From NCBI RefSeq assembly GCF_037038585.1, contig NC_092560.1, forward strand, positions 85,607,549 through 85,671,548: DNA of 64,000 nt, read 5' to 3'. This DNA is from Patagioenas fasciata (Eukaryota; Chordata; Aves; Columbiformes; Columbidae). Positions 38,801 to 50,234 of the stretch are shown here, in pieces; the first letter of the stretch is position 1, and each line of letters opens with the position of its first letter. The notes under the pieces are model-generated. The model saw nothing but the letters and a program-made list of their open reading frames with translations, ran no database searches and was not told the origin of the DNA. Both the position numbers and the translations under genes were made by a program.

Positions 38801-40859
38801 GGGGGTCTCCTTGTGAGGAAACAAGCTTTACCTTATTTCTTATGTGCTTCCTGGCTTGCTGTTGGGTGACCCTACCCTGTTCAAGGAAAGGCTAAATGCC
38901 AAATATGTAGAAGCAGGTGACTTGGGCAGAACTGTATGGCTTTAGACTACATCCGAATGTGCTCTTCTGTGGTCAGAGAACACTCGGAATCCCCAAACCG
39001 TGTTGTGTGTCACATGTCGGACTTCAGTAAGGCAGGAGGCTTCGGTGCAAGAACGTGCCGAACAACTGTTCTCATTGCCAAAGTGGCCTTTCTGTGCACT
39101 CTATAGGCATCTCTTCACATAATATACGGTAGTATGCAGTGATGATGTCTTAAATTATAAATAGTTTTAAAGAAAAGATGATGTGTGATCGTCTGCTTAG
39201 GGAGATTTTTTCAGTAGTTAACCCTGTATCTTTTTTTATCATCCTCTACTGCTACGGAGGAGAATTTCAAAAGGGCTCACTCCTCCAATAACCAGCACTT
39301 GCTGATGAAAAACTTCACACATTTTTTCTGTCTCCCACAGATCTGATATGAGGAGCCCTTACCCAAAGGGCTTAAGAGATGTCTTCACCCATTTCAGCCA
39401 CATAGTGAAAATTGTGATACACCTCTCCATATGTTCATAAGAGATATGGGGAGAAATTGGGTTAAAGAGAAGTGCAATTATTGGAAATATAAAGCTGTGC
39501 AAATATATGTAACGGTAAATAGTGGCTATGCAGTCAAACCTCCCAGTTTGCCTGTTCTTGCTGAGGCCTGAAACTGCACAAACATTGCTCATATACGTCC
39601 TTCCATTCATTTTTGCAGGCGTTCATTCATACAAACCCCTCTCACTCTCAAAAGCACCTCCTGCTGACAGCATTGCTGCTTATTCGTATCAGGCCTTTGC
39701 TGCTGTCATGCTTCATTTTGGAGATGTAATGAGGCATTAATGCTTATCTTTGATGTGTGAACTGTGTCAAAATATCCTGTTCTTCTGAGCTCTGGATCCA
39801 CCAGAAGATGTGAACAAAATCACCATTGTTTGAGAAACTGACATAGCCCCACCGATAGAGCATTTCGGCAGGCAGGCAGGAAGCAAGTGTGTGTAGCGCT
39901 TTCCTCATCTCAGCTGTTTTAATTGCTTATCCAGTTCCCTCTCCCTTTGCTTTCTGAGACTCACACCCAACTCCATCCTCTCTTTTGTTGCCCAAGTCCC
40001 CTGTTACCATGAACCAGCGCTGCTCTGACGGTGTACCAGGCAGCCCCTGCTCTTCGTCACAGCTCGGAGACGGCAGCCAGAGACCTGGATGTACTTCAGA
40101 CGTGGTCTGGGAAAGATGGAGACTTTTTTTTTCTAGTTATTTCCTAAGTTTAATGCATGTTTCTTTAGGAAGGCTTCCACTTAGTGCTGATATCTGAAAA
40201 TACCCACCGCCAAATTAATAGGGGAATGGTAGCCACATGGGTTTTCTAAAGCTATGGCTTCATCAACCGAACCACAGAACAGATGGCAGCCTGGGCAGTG
40301 TGTTGTGGATACAAGCAACTTGTAGTGGATTTCCTGCAGCATGAGCATGTTCCACAGTGAACACATAGGGCAAACACTTCTAAAATGGCCAGCGACACTG
40401 AGGGCTTCAGTTCTGACACTGCTGAAACCCTTTAAAGAAAGGTAATTGACATTGAAAACTCTAAGCACTAATATGGGGGCTGGTTAAGCCACTGAGTTGC
40501 ACCTAAGAACTTTGACTGAAAAATCTGTGTGTATGTTTTGCTTCTCCCTAAAACAAACAAACAAGAAACTCCTCAGTAAATCCTGGGACAGCAGAAATTC
40601 ATGTACCGGTTTTATTTTCCTTTTGTATCAGAGTGAATTGGATGAGAATCAAATACAGATGGCTGGAGATGATGTGGGGTTGCCAGAAGACCTTCAGAAG
40701 ATGGTGGCAGAAGATCAGGTGGAGGAAGAAGACAAAGACTCTATCCTGGGACAGCTGCAGAACATCCAGAATATGGACATGGATGCGATCAAAGAAAAGG
40801 CACAAGCCACCTTCACTGAAATGAAACAGGCTGCTGAGCAGAAATGTGCTGTGATGTAG
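29885..40859 (+). CDS. CPLX4: CPLX4, complexin 4 (3 coding exons)
   Basis: Exons 29885-30051, 33164-33251 and 40632-40859 join in frame to 160 aa, the same length as human complexin 4, with GT-AG introns of about 3.1 and 7.4 kb. Complexins clamp and activate the SNARE complex in vesicle fusion; complexin 4 acts at ribbon synapses of retinal photoreceptors. The protein has a glycine-rich N-terminal part ([13 protein letters not shown]), an accessory/central SNARE-binding helix (about 40-85, including [13 protein letters not shown] and [20 protein letters not shown]), an acidic segment ([11 protein letters not shown]) and a C-terminal CAVM. CAVM is a CAAX farnesylation box that tethers complexins 3/4 to membrane (human CSVM). 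The ATG opens the conserved MAFLMKSM start. It lies on the same strand as LMAN1 and RAX. Confidence 0.97.
31200..31515. repeat. Compound 30/17-bp minisatellite in CPLX4 intron 1
   Basis: Thirteen copies of TTCTGCCGGCTC are spaced by either 30 bases (long unit with GGCGCGGGGCTCCCGC or GGCACGGGGCTCCCGC) or 17 bases (short unit). The order long-long-short recurs: L L S L L S S S L L S L plus an end piece. It is very GC- and CpG-rich in an AT-rich intron. Open frames of 150-230 codons on both strands here are repeat artefacts. Confidence 0.95.
32005..32092. repeat. 22-bp tandem repeat, 4 units
   Basis: Four near-perfect copies of ACCCGAAGGGATGTGCTGGG plus two bases start at 32005, 32027, 32049 and 32071. 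The array lies in CPLX4 intron 1. Confidence 0.95.
32430..32790 (+). mobile_element. Old CR1 LINE 3' fragment in CPLX4 intron 1
   Basis: Ordered CR1-like pieces are visible: 'GCTGTGGAATTCGTTGCTGT' near the left, then a segment with 'CACCACTGTTGGAGGTGGGA' followed by 'ACTTGGTCTGAGCCAG', which matches the known 'TTGGTCTGACCCAGT' ending of some CR1 subfamilies. It is heavily diverged and its edges are uncertain. Confidence 0.6.
34040..34205 (+). mobile_element. CR1 LINE 3' end in CPLX4 intron 2
   Basis: This is a clear CR1 tail: 'GGCTGCCCAGGGCAGTGGTA', 'GGAGGTGTTTAAAAAGCA', 'GGTTGGACTCGATGATCCT', 'TTTTCCAACC' and the terminal 'TTCTATGATTCTA' repeat. It is 5' truncated, as is usual. Sequence to its left (33800-34040) may be more of the same element but is not clear. 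Confidence 0.92.
34206..40631. other. Remainder of CPLX4 intron 2
   Basis: About 6.4 kb of intron without a recognised gene or RNA. GC/CpG-denser patches lie at about 34900-35060, 35540-35760 and 38640-38740, the second with a two-copy 23-bp repeat (GTCTGTGACCTGAACTCTCC). The rest is AT-rich and looks unique. Confidence 0.45.
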
Positions 40860-41250
40860 AAGAGATCCCACTACCCAAGGGTGGCAAATTCAGTCTTGTC
40901 TCAGTGGGGCTGCAGAGCAGGAGCAAGCAGAAGAATGCACTTAGGTCTATAGCATTAAATGTAAGTATAGAGGACTGAGAGAGAGAGACTTTAAAACCCC
41001 AAGGGGGGTCCATTTACGTGCTGTGACTGCTTAGTGCAACGATAGAACTGAACCTCATTTTTTAACAACACTTTTCCCCATGGAAAAAAGGTTTAAGAAA
41101 GCTAATATTGGGGAAAAAATGTGCCTTTTTCCATTTTTCAAAGTGATCAAAATGCTATTAAATGTGTATTTTTAGGCAAAATTGTTCTTCTGATGCATAA
41201 CATAGGTAACCACTCATTTCATATTGCTTTCAGAAATAAATACCTATATT
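40860..41250 (+). other. CPLX4: CPLX4 3' UTR and poly(A) signal
   Basis: The sequence after the TAG stop is AT-rich. AATAAA at 41235-41240 is the first canonical signal and probably ends the message. A longer form cannot be excluded. Confidence 0.65.
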
Positions 41251-42184
41251 TCTAATTTAAAAATCTGTTTCAAACATTTTTAAACAAATCCAGTATTCAA
41301 ATGCTGGCATTTTCGGCAAAAATCTTACATAAAAATGGTTTTGGCCATCTCTGTACTGAATACAGCAAAAGGTGAAGCATGTCACTCCGCAGCATGAGAC
41401 GAAAGTGTCCTCTCGTACAGAAATGAGTGGGTACCAGCAGGCAGCAAGGCTCGGCAGCTCTCGGCGAGCGGCGCAGGCTGCTCCGGGCGGTTTCATCCAC
41501 AGCCCCTGGCTTCCACGGGTGGCTCAGGCCCCAGGTGAGAGCAGTGGCCCGCTGGCTGCTCTGGTGCCAAATTCCGGGCTTGTGGTACCAGCAAATAACC
41601 CGTGTGGCTGAAAACGAGCCCACCGCGTTCATTCTTGGAGCCAGCTGCAGACAAGGCTGAACTAATTCCGGCCCACCTGGAAGATGATGCTGGGGCAGGG
41701 CACCTGAACCCTGAGGCAAAATTGGGCTTTCACTAGTGCTAAACCTGAGCCTGTGGGACCAGCACGATACAGTTCAATGGGTGGAGATTCAGAACCCAGC
41801 AAGATTTTTATTGCTGTTTTTGGAGTTTCTTCTGGGGAAAACCGAAGCAGGTGTTGGCCCGGCTGCCTTCTGCTCCCCAAACGCGATGCTGGGAGCCCCG
41901 GTGTGTTATAGCCATACAGTTAGCATGCAGGATAACCCACGCAAAAACTGTACAGCCCTTGCACATGGATGATGTATACGATGCTACTCTCGAGGGGCTC
42001 AGGTATTCTATAAAATGAAGGATTTGGTGAGTTCTCCAAGAGCTCGTCTGTAATGAAATTTGCAAATGAATGCATGTGGCATCTTCCTACAGGTTTGTAA
42101 GTCTCTCTTTCTCTCTCTGTGTCTCCACCCAATCAAGTAAAAATATTAATTTGAAATGAATAAATGCACTAAGTATAGTTTGTT
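41251..42184. other. CPLX4-RAX intergenic, left part
   Basis: No exon, RNA gene or transposon was recognised. A CpG-denser patch lies at about 41450-41540. Confidence 0.45.
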
Positions 42185-43195
42185 GCTTTCTCTCTCCCCC
42201 CCCGCTTTCTCTCTCCCTCCCCCCGCTTTCTCTCTCCCCCCCCCCCGCTTTCTCTCTCCCCCCCCCCGCTTTCTCTCTCCCCCCCCCCGCTTTCTCTCTC
42301 CCCCCCCCCGCTTTCTCCCCCCCCCCCCCCGCTTTCTCTCTCCCCCCCCCCGCTTTCTCTCTCCCCCCCCCCGCTTTCTCTCTCCCCCCCCCCCGCTTTC
42401 TCTCTCCCCCCCCCCCGCTTTCTCTCTCCCCCCCCCCCGCTTTCTCTCTCCCCCCCCCCCGCTTTCTCTCTCCCCCCCCCCGCTTTCTCTCCCCCCCCCC
42501 GCTTTCTCTCCCCCCCCCCGCTTTCTCTCCCCCCCCCCGCTTTCTCTCCCCCCCCCCGCTTTCTCTCCCCCCCCCCGCTTTCTCTCCCCCCCCGCTTTCT
42601 CTCCCCCCCCCCGCTTTCTCTCCCCCCCCCCGCTTTCTCTCCCCCCCCCCCGCTTTCTCTCCCCCCCCCCGCTTTCTCTCCCCCCCCCCGCTTTCTCTCC
42701 CCCCCCCCCGCTTTCTCTCCCCCCCCCCCGCTTTCTCTCCCCCCCCCGCTTTCTCTCCCCCCCCCGCTTTCTCTCCCCCCCCCGCTTTCTCTCCCCCCCC
42801 CCCGCTTTCTCTCCCCCCCCCCGCTTTCTCTCTCTCCCCCCCCGCTTTCTCTCTCTCCCCCCCCCCGCTTTCTCTCTCCCCCCCTCGCTTTCTCTCCTCT
42901 CCCCCCCCCTCGCTTTCTCTCCTCTCCCCCCCCCTCGCTTTCTCTCCTCTCCCCCCCCCTCGCTTTCTCTCCTCTCCCCCCCCCTCGCTTTCTCTCCTCT
43001 CCCCCCCCCTCGCTTTCTCTCCTCTCCCCCCCCCTCGCTTTCTCTCCTCTCCCCCCCCCCGCTTTCTCTCCTCTCCCCCCCCCTCGCTTTCTCTCCTCTC
43101 CCCCCCCCTCGCTTTCTCTCCTCTCCCCCCCCCTCGCTTTCTCTCTCCCCCCCCCTCGCTTTCTCTCTCCCCCCCATCTTTCTCTCTCCCCCCCC
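42185..43195. repeat. 1-kb homopyrimidine minisatellite, about 47 units of GCTTTCTCT(CT) plus poly-C
   Basis: Nearly every base on the + strand is C or T. GCTTTCTCTC recurs about 47 times, separated by C runs of 7-12. Three blocks can be seen: units of about 21 bp with CTCTCT (to about 42480), units of 18-20 bp with a shorter CT part (to about 42830), and units of about 25 bp with an extra CTCT and a T before the CG (to the end). The minus strand is G-run/AGAGA purine. The 390-450 codon open frames on both strands (serine/proline-rich, or glycine/glutamate/arginine/lysine-rich) follow from the repeat and are not genes. Confidence 0.97.
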
Positions 43196-44254
43196 TGCTG
43201 GGGGTTGCAGAAAACACCCGAGTGTCCCCGGTATTAGGTACAGGAAAAAACACCTCGGTATGTGGTGGTGTAAACCATGTCTTGTAAACACCGTTACTGC
43301 CTCCAGGAAGGTGGTCCAGTCCACCTGCCTCACCTTTTCCAGAGGGGACCTTGGTCTATTTAGAGATGGTGGTCGGTGGTTCTGTATTTGTAACGCGTCA
43401 TTTCTGTAGTGGAGAAGAGAATCTTCAGCTCTGCCTAAAATCCCCAAGACTTCTGATCCGATTTCTGTCTCTTGGGATCCTCCTCTCACATGTCACCAGA
43501 GAGTTTAATCATCTATGTGGAAAAGAAGTGGGCTCTTTTAGGAGGTCTTTAGGTAAAGTAGTTAAAATAGTCGCCAGCTCAGCTTACAACACTGGTTTGT
43601 GAGGATAAATCCATTTCCCTCTGTGTTTGTGTAAATCTGGTAGGTGTCTGCATACTGTTGTGTTACTTTACAGACTGAATTGTCTTATCTATAGAACACC
43701 GAAGTAAACAAGCCTAAGGCTTTTGACCTTTGAATTAAAATGTGCCAGGGACATGCTGAAAATCTTACTGAAAGCATCTGGTGGTTTAAAGGAGCTGATT
43801 AAATTCGTCAGCACATACAGGATCAGCGTTTTGACGGTTTAAAGGGTCAGAGAAGAAAGTACAGTCAGAATCACCAAACAAGTGATTAATGAGATTCCAA
43901 AAAACAATGTCAGGGCTGGCAGAGGCGAGTGGGTCGGGGGGGGGGTGGCTGCGGGCCAGGGGTGGCCGTGGGGTGGCCGTGGGCTGGCTCCCCATCCGCA
44001 GCACGAGATGCTGCTGGGGGGTGGGAGCTGCCTCAGGCACCATTTTTACAGCTGGAGGCTTGAACAGGGGAGCGCAGAGCCGGGGTACGGCGGGGAGGCG
44101 CTGGGCTCTGCCCTGAGCCCCCTGCAGAGTTTCTTTGGGCCATGGGCCCAGGCAGCGCACTGTTGCAGCTCCTTAGGAAAAGGAAAGGCCTTTCCCCAGG
44201 GTCTTCCTCTAGCGTCTTGCACTAAACCTTTCTCTTACAGCTGCTGGAACTGTG

Positions 44255-44395
44255 AAAGGCTGTGTGTGCATGTGTGTGCATGTGCGCTGGTATGTGTGCC
44301 TGTGAATGCACTTGTATACATGCACGCACCTGTGCACATGTGTGCATGTACGTGTGTATGCCTGTGTGTCTGTGTGCGTGTGCTGCATGGGAGAG
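44255..44395. repeat. Degenerate TG/CA microsatellite
   Basis: An alternating purine-pyrimidine tract made of TGTGTGCATG-type words with many interruptions. It is a possible Z-DNA-forming sequence. The cysteine/valine-rich open frame over it is an artefact. Confidence 0.8.
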
Positions 44396-44519
44396 GAGCA
44401 GATTAAAGCGTTAGGTCACGTGGGAGCTACTGCTGGACCGACTCTACCTGGGATTTGGGTTCTTACAGTTAATAGGATCGCTGGAGCTCAAGGCCGTCAT
44501 CCCATCAAGATAAATGTCT

Positions 44520-44600
44520 CTAGTGCCCACTTTTAAGCAATCCGAATTCAATTAGGCTAATTGGAAAACAAGTAAAGAAGGATTGCGTTAATATAGCCTT
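44520..44600. promoter_or_regulatory. Candidate homeodomain-site cluster 3.5 kb upstream of RAX
   Basis: Within 80 bases there are TCAATTAGGCTAATTGG (two opposed TAAT-type sites, the first also a CAATTAG Ret-1/PCE-like site that RAX itself binds), GGATTG and GTTAAT. It lies in non-repetitive AT-rich DNA upstream of a homeobox gene. The motifs are seen; enhancer function is inference. Confidence 0.3.
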
Positions 44601-47479
44601 ACAGCATGAAGCTCCGCTCCCTCCCTCCGGAGGGATGGCTGAGCGGGGCGAGCCCCCATGTGGGAGCCCTGGCACCAGCCCTGGGCCGCCCCGTGCGCTC
44701 TGTGGGGTCCCCAGGGCCACAGAACACCTGAGCGGTGGAGAAAAGCCGCCGGCTCAGCAGAGAGGTGACTCAGGGTACGAGTGATGCAGTGATGGGAGGA
44801 GGCAGCAGTTTTCTCATATATTGTGCTTTCAATAAGGTTCTTAAACAGCACACTTAGGAACTTCTGGGGACAAAAAAAGCAGAGCCATTTTTTAAAGTTT
44901 TTAACAATCTGTTGGATGATGCGGAGCGTGCGAACTGCAGCAGGGTGTGTGCTCCCACAGGGTGAATGTTCCACTCTCTTCCTTGCCCAGCCCTGTCCCG
45001 TTTGCTGTCCGACCCTGGAAGTCCTGATATTTCGGGAGGTGCTCCCTGCTGCATGTCACTGGTCTGGAGAGCGATGTCCCACCTGCAGAGTCACCTCAGC
45101 TTCCAACGTCTGCTCAGCAAGGCAGTCATTATTTCAGTTTGACATAAAGACAGGAGGAAAGGAAGAATCTGTGGCATTTTATGGTGGTGATTTCACTGTG
45201 TGAAGCCATGTCCCATACATATGTCTCAACAGCACCAACAGGATCAGAACTACTCCCATTTTGTCTTCACTATGCATGCATGCGAAGGAGCTATAGCAGA
45301 CAGCTGTGCTTTAGAGGTTGTCCATCCTTACAATGTCTGTTAGCTTCTAAACAGAATTTCAGCAGTAATTGTTGTAATAATACATTGCAAAAAACAAAAC
45401 AAACTAAAAAGAGATGGAATGGGGGCTGTCTTTTGGAAAGGCAAGCAACAAGCCCACCTATTTCATCCCATGATGAATATTCTCAGATTTGATCCTGACT
45501 CCCTCTGTAGATTTCCAAAGGCAAACTGTCTTTGCAAAGCTGTGATGTACCACAGTGTCAATTTCTGAAGCTTCATGCTAGTGTGACAAGTCCCAAGGGA
45601 CTCTGTGGCGGCAGGGTATTAGTTAACAGCCAGCACCTCAGGCCCAAAGAGAAATGTTCAGACGGTTTCCTTGCTCTTCCATCCTGAACTCTCTGCGTTA
45701 GTCTCTGGTTATCGCAGGAACCGTTAGATTCCCCCCTGCCCAGCGCACGTGCCCCTCGTGTGCATCAGGGCACCGCGCTCTGTGCCTGAAGCTCGGCAAG
45801 ACAGAGGAGATCTGGAACTGAGGGGTTGGAGCTGCTGGCTGCTTGGCTACAGGTTTGCTTTTATTTTTCCACATTTTTACAGACTGTGGCCAAGGGAGTT
45901 GCTTCCTCTTTTGAAAACTCTGCTCTCCTGCAACAAGGACTCTACTGAGACAAATGCATTTCCATATGCAAACACAACTGTAATAACCTGCTGAGGAAAG
46001 AGGATCCTTCTCTCTCAGGGAGGAAAGTCTCCTGTGGGACGTGTACCTTGCTTGGGGGGTGGAAGCAAAAAATGAGTCATCTCTGTATTTGACAATTTTG
46101 ACAGGCACCCTAACAGCACCATCTGTGCCAGGACCCAATGCCCTTTATGGCACTTACTGCCAGACCAGAGTCCAGCTGAAGCGCTTTCTCCTTTGCGTCT
46201 CACCTTGCTGTCTTTTTTTGCCACAACAAGCAAAAACTAATCCCAAATTCGCCAATGGCTTCTGGAGGGACAGGCATGTTTTGTGCTGGTTGTGAGTGCC
46301 ATAAAACCCCAGCTCCAAATGAGAAGAAATTAGGGACATTGCACAGTTCATTCATCTTCACTAATAGAGTTCTTGGGAAATACACATGTAGATTAAAGGA
46401 ACACAATGGCCCCTGGCTGATTGCTTTGAGTACCCTCCACTGCCCCTACAATGGTATTGACTTGCTTTTCATATTGTGCACAAAAGCCACACTAACCTTC
46501 TCCTGTCTCTGCTGTTGGCCTCTCCCTCTTTGCCAAGGGATGGCTGGGCTCTTGTGGCCCCAGTCTCCCCCACCCCAAAGCAGTCCCCGAAGGCAAACCT
46601 CACCTGGAGCTGATAGGAATAGCCAGCGGTTCTAAAGCGCTTGGGACATCAGACCATGCACCTCAGGTGTGGGCAGCGGTAAGGACTGCCTCTGTTTTGA
46701 AGAGATTCCTCTTGAAAAATCTACACAAAATGCATCCTGTTGGGCGGGGGGGAAGCAACAATGAAGATTTGTTGAAAGAGGTCATACTTTTTTACTGGAC
46801 TAGTTAATATATCTGAAAGCAGCAGCAGTGGTGTTTTTCATTCACATACATTCAGACTTGAAATGGAAGCATCCTCAAAGCTAAGTGCAGGCTGAAAACC
46901 ACTCCAGATGTTGCAGTGTTTGTCTCTTAACCAGCTGGGACAAAAGAGAGCTGGTGCCAAAGAGGAACTGGCAAGTGCTAGTGTAAAAAGTGATAAAGTG
47001 ACAAAAAGAGAAAAGCAGGAAGGAGTTTGTTACAGGAAGGAGTATGTTGGAGGCAGGTCCTCCACCAAGCCAAGCAGAATGTAAGGTGTAGAATCTGGCT
47101 CTCTGCCTTACCTCAAAAGCATTTTGTAGATCTCCCATGAAGCCATGTCCTGCCCTGTGGCCTCCCAGCACACTTGTGCCATGGGGGACAGGGTCACGGC
47201 ATCAGTCTTCTCACAGGCTCTGTCCTCTGCCAACATCTCAGGAAATTTCCTCAGAAATATTACCTAGTACTTTCCCCAGACTTGAGAAGGCTGAAAGCCT
47301 GAGCCCACCTCTTTCAGATGTCTCTCGAGTCCACTCTCCCCAAAAGCCCGCACACACTTTCACTTGGTCTGTAGACCTGGCTTTGAAGGCAGCCAGACGC
47401 AGGGCAAGTATCCCGACAGGGGACCAGAGCACCAGCTTCTACCCTCAATGCTCCTTGCCCTGTGGAGCCCACAGCACAG

Positions 47480-49350
47480 GTCACTGAGCCGGGGACACAC
47501 CGTCCTCTGTCACGGAACCCCCGGGACTCCCGCCCCTCCCCAGTCCCTCCATGGAGCCCCCCTTCCCGGGCCCGTCCGCCCCTCCCCCGGCAAGCGGCTC
47601 CCGCTGTCCCGGGCACTGCGTGCTGGCTTGGTCCCCCCCTGCCCGGCGCACCAGCAGCCGCCGGTCTCACGACGATTTCAGACAGCGCTCGGCCCCGGCA
47701 GCGCGGCCCCGACCTCGCGGCTTCGGTCGCGGGGCTCAGCGGGGCGCTCGGCCTGGGCCAGCCCCCGGCAGCGGCCGCCCCGCCTCGAGGGCCCCGGATG
47801 GCATCGCCCGGCGCCGTCTGGGGCCGCGGCCGGCGGGGCGGGGCGGCCGGCAGGGGGGCGGGGGGGCAGCGGGCGCTGCCGACGGGGCCCTGGGGATGCC
47901 CTGCCTCCCCCGCCAGGCCGGAGGGGCGCGGGGGCCTCGCCTTCCCTTTCGCCCACCGCCTCCCGGCACTCCTCCCCCGCCCCAAGGAGGCCAGCCTGCC
48001 GGGCGGTGCCGTGCCAGAGCTGCCCGCGCCGCCCCGGGGCCGGGCGGGACCGCAGCGCCGTGCCGGGGCCCCGGGCCGGCCGCCCCATGCACCCTCCCGG
48101 CGCCCTGCTCGCCATGGCCGACGGCGCGTTCTCGCTGTCCGCTCAGGCGGCGCGGAGCCCCGGGGGGAACCCGTCGAGGCTGCACAGCATCGAGGCCATC
48201 CTGGGGTTCACCAAGGAGGACGGCCTGCTGGGCCCCTTCCCGCCCGACGGCAGCGCCGGCAGCGCCAAGGAGGTGGACAGGCGGGGTCCCCGGCACTGCC
48301 TCCCCAAGATGCCCGGGGAGCCGCCGCCGGCTGAGCCCCAGGGCCGCGCCGAGCGCTTCCAAGGTTAGCGCGGCGAGCGAGAGGCGCCGGGTGGCGGGCG
48401 GGCGAGCGGGCGCCTCTCCTCCGCGCCCTCGGGCGGGCCCCGCGGGGAGATCGCCCTCCCGGTGACCCGCCTGCCTTCCCTTCCCAGAGCCGTACTGCCC
48501 CGGCAGTGCCAGCCCCGAGCTGCCCGCCGGCAGCAGCGGCGAGGGGAAGCCGTCGGACGAGGAGCAGCCCAAGAAGAAGCACCGGCGGAACCGCACCACC
48601 TTCACCACATACCAGCTCCACGAGCTGGAGCGCGCCTTCGAGAAGTCCCACTACCCCGACGTGTACAGCCGGGAGGAGCTCGCCATGAAGGTCAACCTGC
48701 CCGAGGTCCGCGTGCAGGTAACGCCGCGTTCCCGGCACCGGGACCCCGCGCACAGCACAGCCCTGCCCAGCGCGGCGGAGCCCCGCGTTCCCGGCGCCGG
48801 GAGCTCCCGGCACGGCGCGGCACACTCCGGCTTGGCCCGGCGCAGCCCCGAATTTCTGGTGCCGGGAGTCCCCGGCCCGGCGTGGACGTGCACTCCCGGT
48901 GGCCGCACCGCCCCGGAGCGCGGACGGCCCCACTGTCTCGGCCCGCGGGGCCGTGAACCCAGCCCGGCAGCGCTGGCGAGGGCCGGTGCGTGGCTGAGCA
49001 GCCCCACGGGACACGGCCGGAGCGCCGGGCGCGGCTGCGGCTGACACGATCCCACGACCCCGACGCGCCGGCCCCGGCCCGGCGCGGCCAGCGGGACACC
49101 GCAGAGCCCGGGGCTATTTTCTGTTCGGCAGCCGCGGGGTCGGACCGCGGCCCGGCACCTCCGGCCGCTGGCCACGTCGTCAGCGCCGCTGCCCTGTGGC
49201 TGGCTTGTCGGGGCCCGGGGCAGCCGAAGCTGTTATGTGCCGGGCAGGGCGGGCCGGCTCCGTGGCCGGGCTCTCGCCGTGCTGCTTCCACCGGACAAGG
49301 GGCTGCGGGGCTGCCGAGCCCGCGGGGCAGCACCGCTCAACCTGCTCCTG
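47480..49350 (+). promoter_or_regulatory. RAX: CpG island over the RAX promoter, exons 1-2 and intron 2
   Basis: Very high GC and CpG density run without a break from about 47480 through intron 2. Long overlapping open frames on both strands (up to about 330 codons) in this stretch are by-products of the low stop-codon frequency. The transcription start probably lies within about 500 bases of the ATG, but no TATA box fixes it. Confidence 0.75.
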
Positions 49351-49959
49351 CCCGTGTTCGACACAGCGCGCTGTCTGCTGTTCCATTGCGTTTCGCTTGC
49401 TTCATTTTGTGTGTGCCGCTGCACCCAGGGAGAGCCTCAGCCCTCCGTGGGGGCAGCGGCTCTGCCGTGCCGCCCTGTGACCCGGCTAACAGGGCTGTGC
49501 TTGCAGGTCTGGTTTCAGAACAGACGGGCCAAGTGGAGGCGGCAGGAGAAGCTGGAAGTCACCTCCATGAAGCTGCAGGACTCACCCATCCTCTCCTTCA
49601 ACCGCTCACCACAGGCAACACCTATGGGTCCTCTCAGCAGCAACCTTCCCCTGGAGACGTGGCTCAGCCCGCCTGTGCCCAGCAGCACAGCCCTGCAGAC
49701 CCTGCCCGGCTTCGTGGCCTCACCACAGAGCCTGCCCGGCAGCTACACGCCACCGCCCTTCCTGAACTCTCCGGCAGTGACCCATGCACTGCAGCCCCTG
49801 GGAGCCATGGGGCCACCACCGCCTTACCAGTGCGGGGCCACCTTTGTGGACAAGTTCCCCTTGGATGAAGCAGACCCACGCAACACCAGCATTGCCGCCT
49901 TGCGGATGAAGGCCAAGGAGCACATCCAGTCCATCGGCAAACCCTGGCAGACAATCTGA
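48087..49959 (+). CDS. RAX: RAX, retinal and anterior neural fold homeobox transcription factor (3 exons)
   Basis: Exons 48087-48363, 48488-48717 and 49507-49959 join in frame to 319 aa. RAX is a nuclear paired-like homeodomain factor that sets up the eye field, hypothalamus and photoreceptors. The protein has an octapeptide/eh1-like repressor motif HSIEAILGF (33-41), a homeodomain from [20 protein letters not shown] (124-183) with WFQNRR in recognition helix 3 and Q50, and a C-terminal OAR motif [13 protein letters not shown] (297-309). The intron inside the homeodomain, just before VWFQNR, is the usual place for this family. The start ATG opens [17 protein letters not shown], matching MHLPG...MADGSFSL in mammals; a second ATG ten codons in is also conserved. 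It is shorter than human RAX (346 aa), mainly through fewer proline/glycine runs. Confidence 0.97.
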
Positions 49960-50228
49960 ACTCCCTCTTCAGCATCTGGGAGAAACCCACAGGGAAGGCT
50001 GGTTCTGGAAGGACTAAGGGACGTCCTTGCCCTGCTCTGGCTCTCCGGGACAGGCAGGCAAAGGAGGGCTGTCCCTTGCACCAGCCTTGCCCCAACACCT
50101 TGACTTGCTTTGTATTTTGTGGTCCTTTCAATTCCCTTTTCCACATGCCCTGCAGAGTCAGTGGCCTGATTATAGCTTAGGAAAACAATCTCTTTTGCTC
50201 TCCCTCCTTGGCTGGACGCTTTAGTTGC

Positions 50229-50234
50229 AATAAA
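50229..50234 (+). terminator. RAX: RAX poly(A) signal AATAAA
   Basis: The first canonical AATAAA after the RAX stop lies 270 bases downstream, in a sequence without other features. It is the likely end of the short 3' UTR. Confidence 0.7.

Larger units (their letters stand above)
43196..47480. other. RAX upstream intergenic region
   Basis: No gene is seen. The sequence is mixed AT-rich and GC-moderate. It contains a TG/CA-rich tract at 44255-44395 and a TAAT-rich patch at 44520-44600. Mammalian and frog RAX have conserved upstream enhancers bound by OTX2 and SOX2 (knowledge), so part of this stretch is expected to be regulatory. I cannot place such an element with confidence. Confidence 0.4.

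Noticed and set aside
42087-43489. Long open frames (388-447 codons) on both strands over the C-rich array
   Set aside because: They consist only of the translated 18-25 bp repeat and exist because the unit has no stop in several frames. There is no domain, splice context or codon bias.
47314-49333. Long minus-strand and alternative + frames (up to about 330 codons) around RAX
   Set aside because: Shadows in a CpG island with few stops. Only the spliced RAX frame is conserved.
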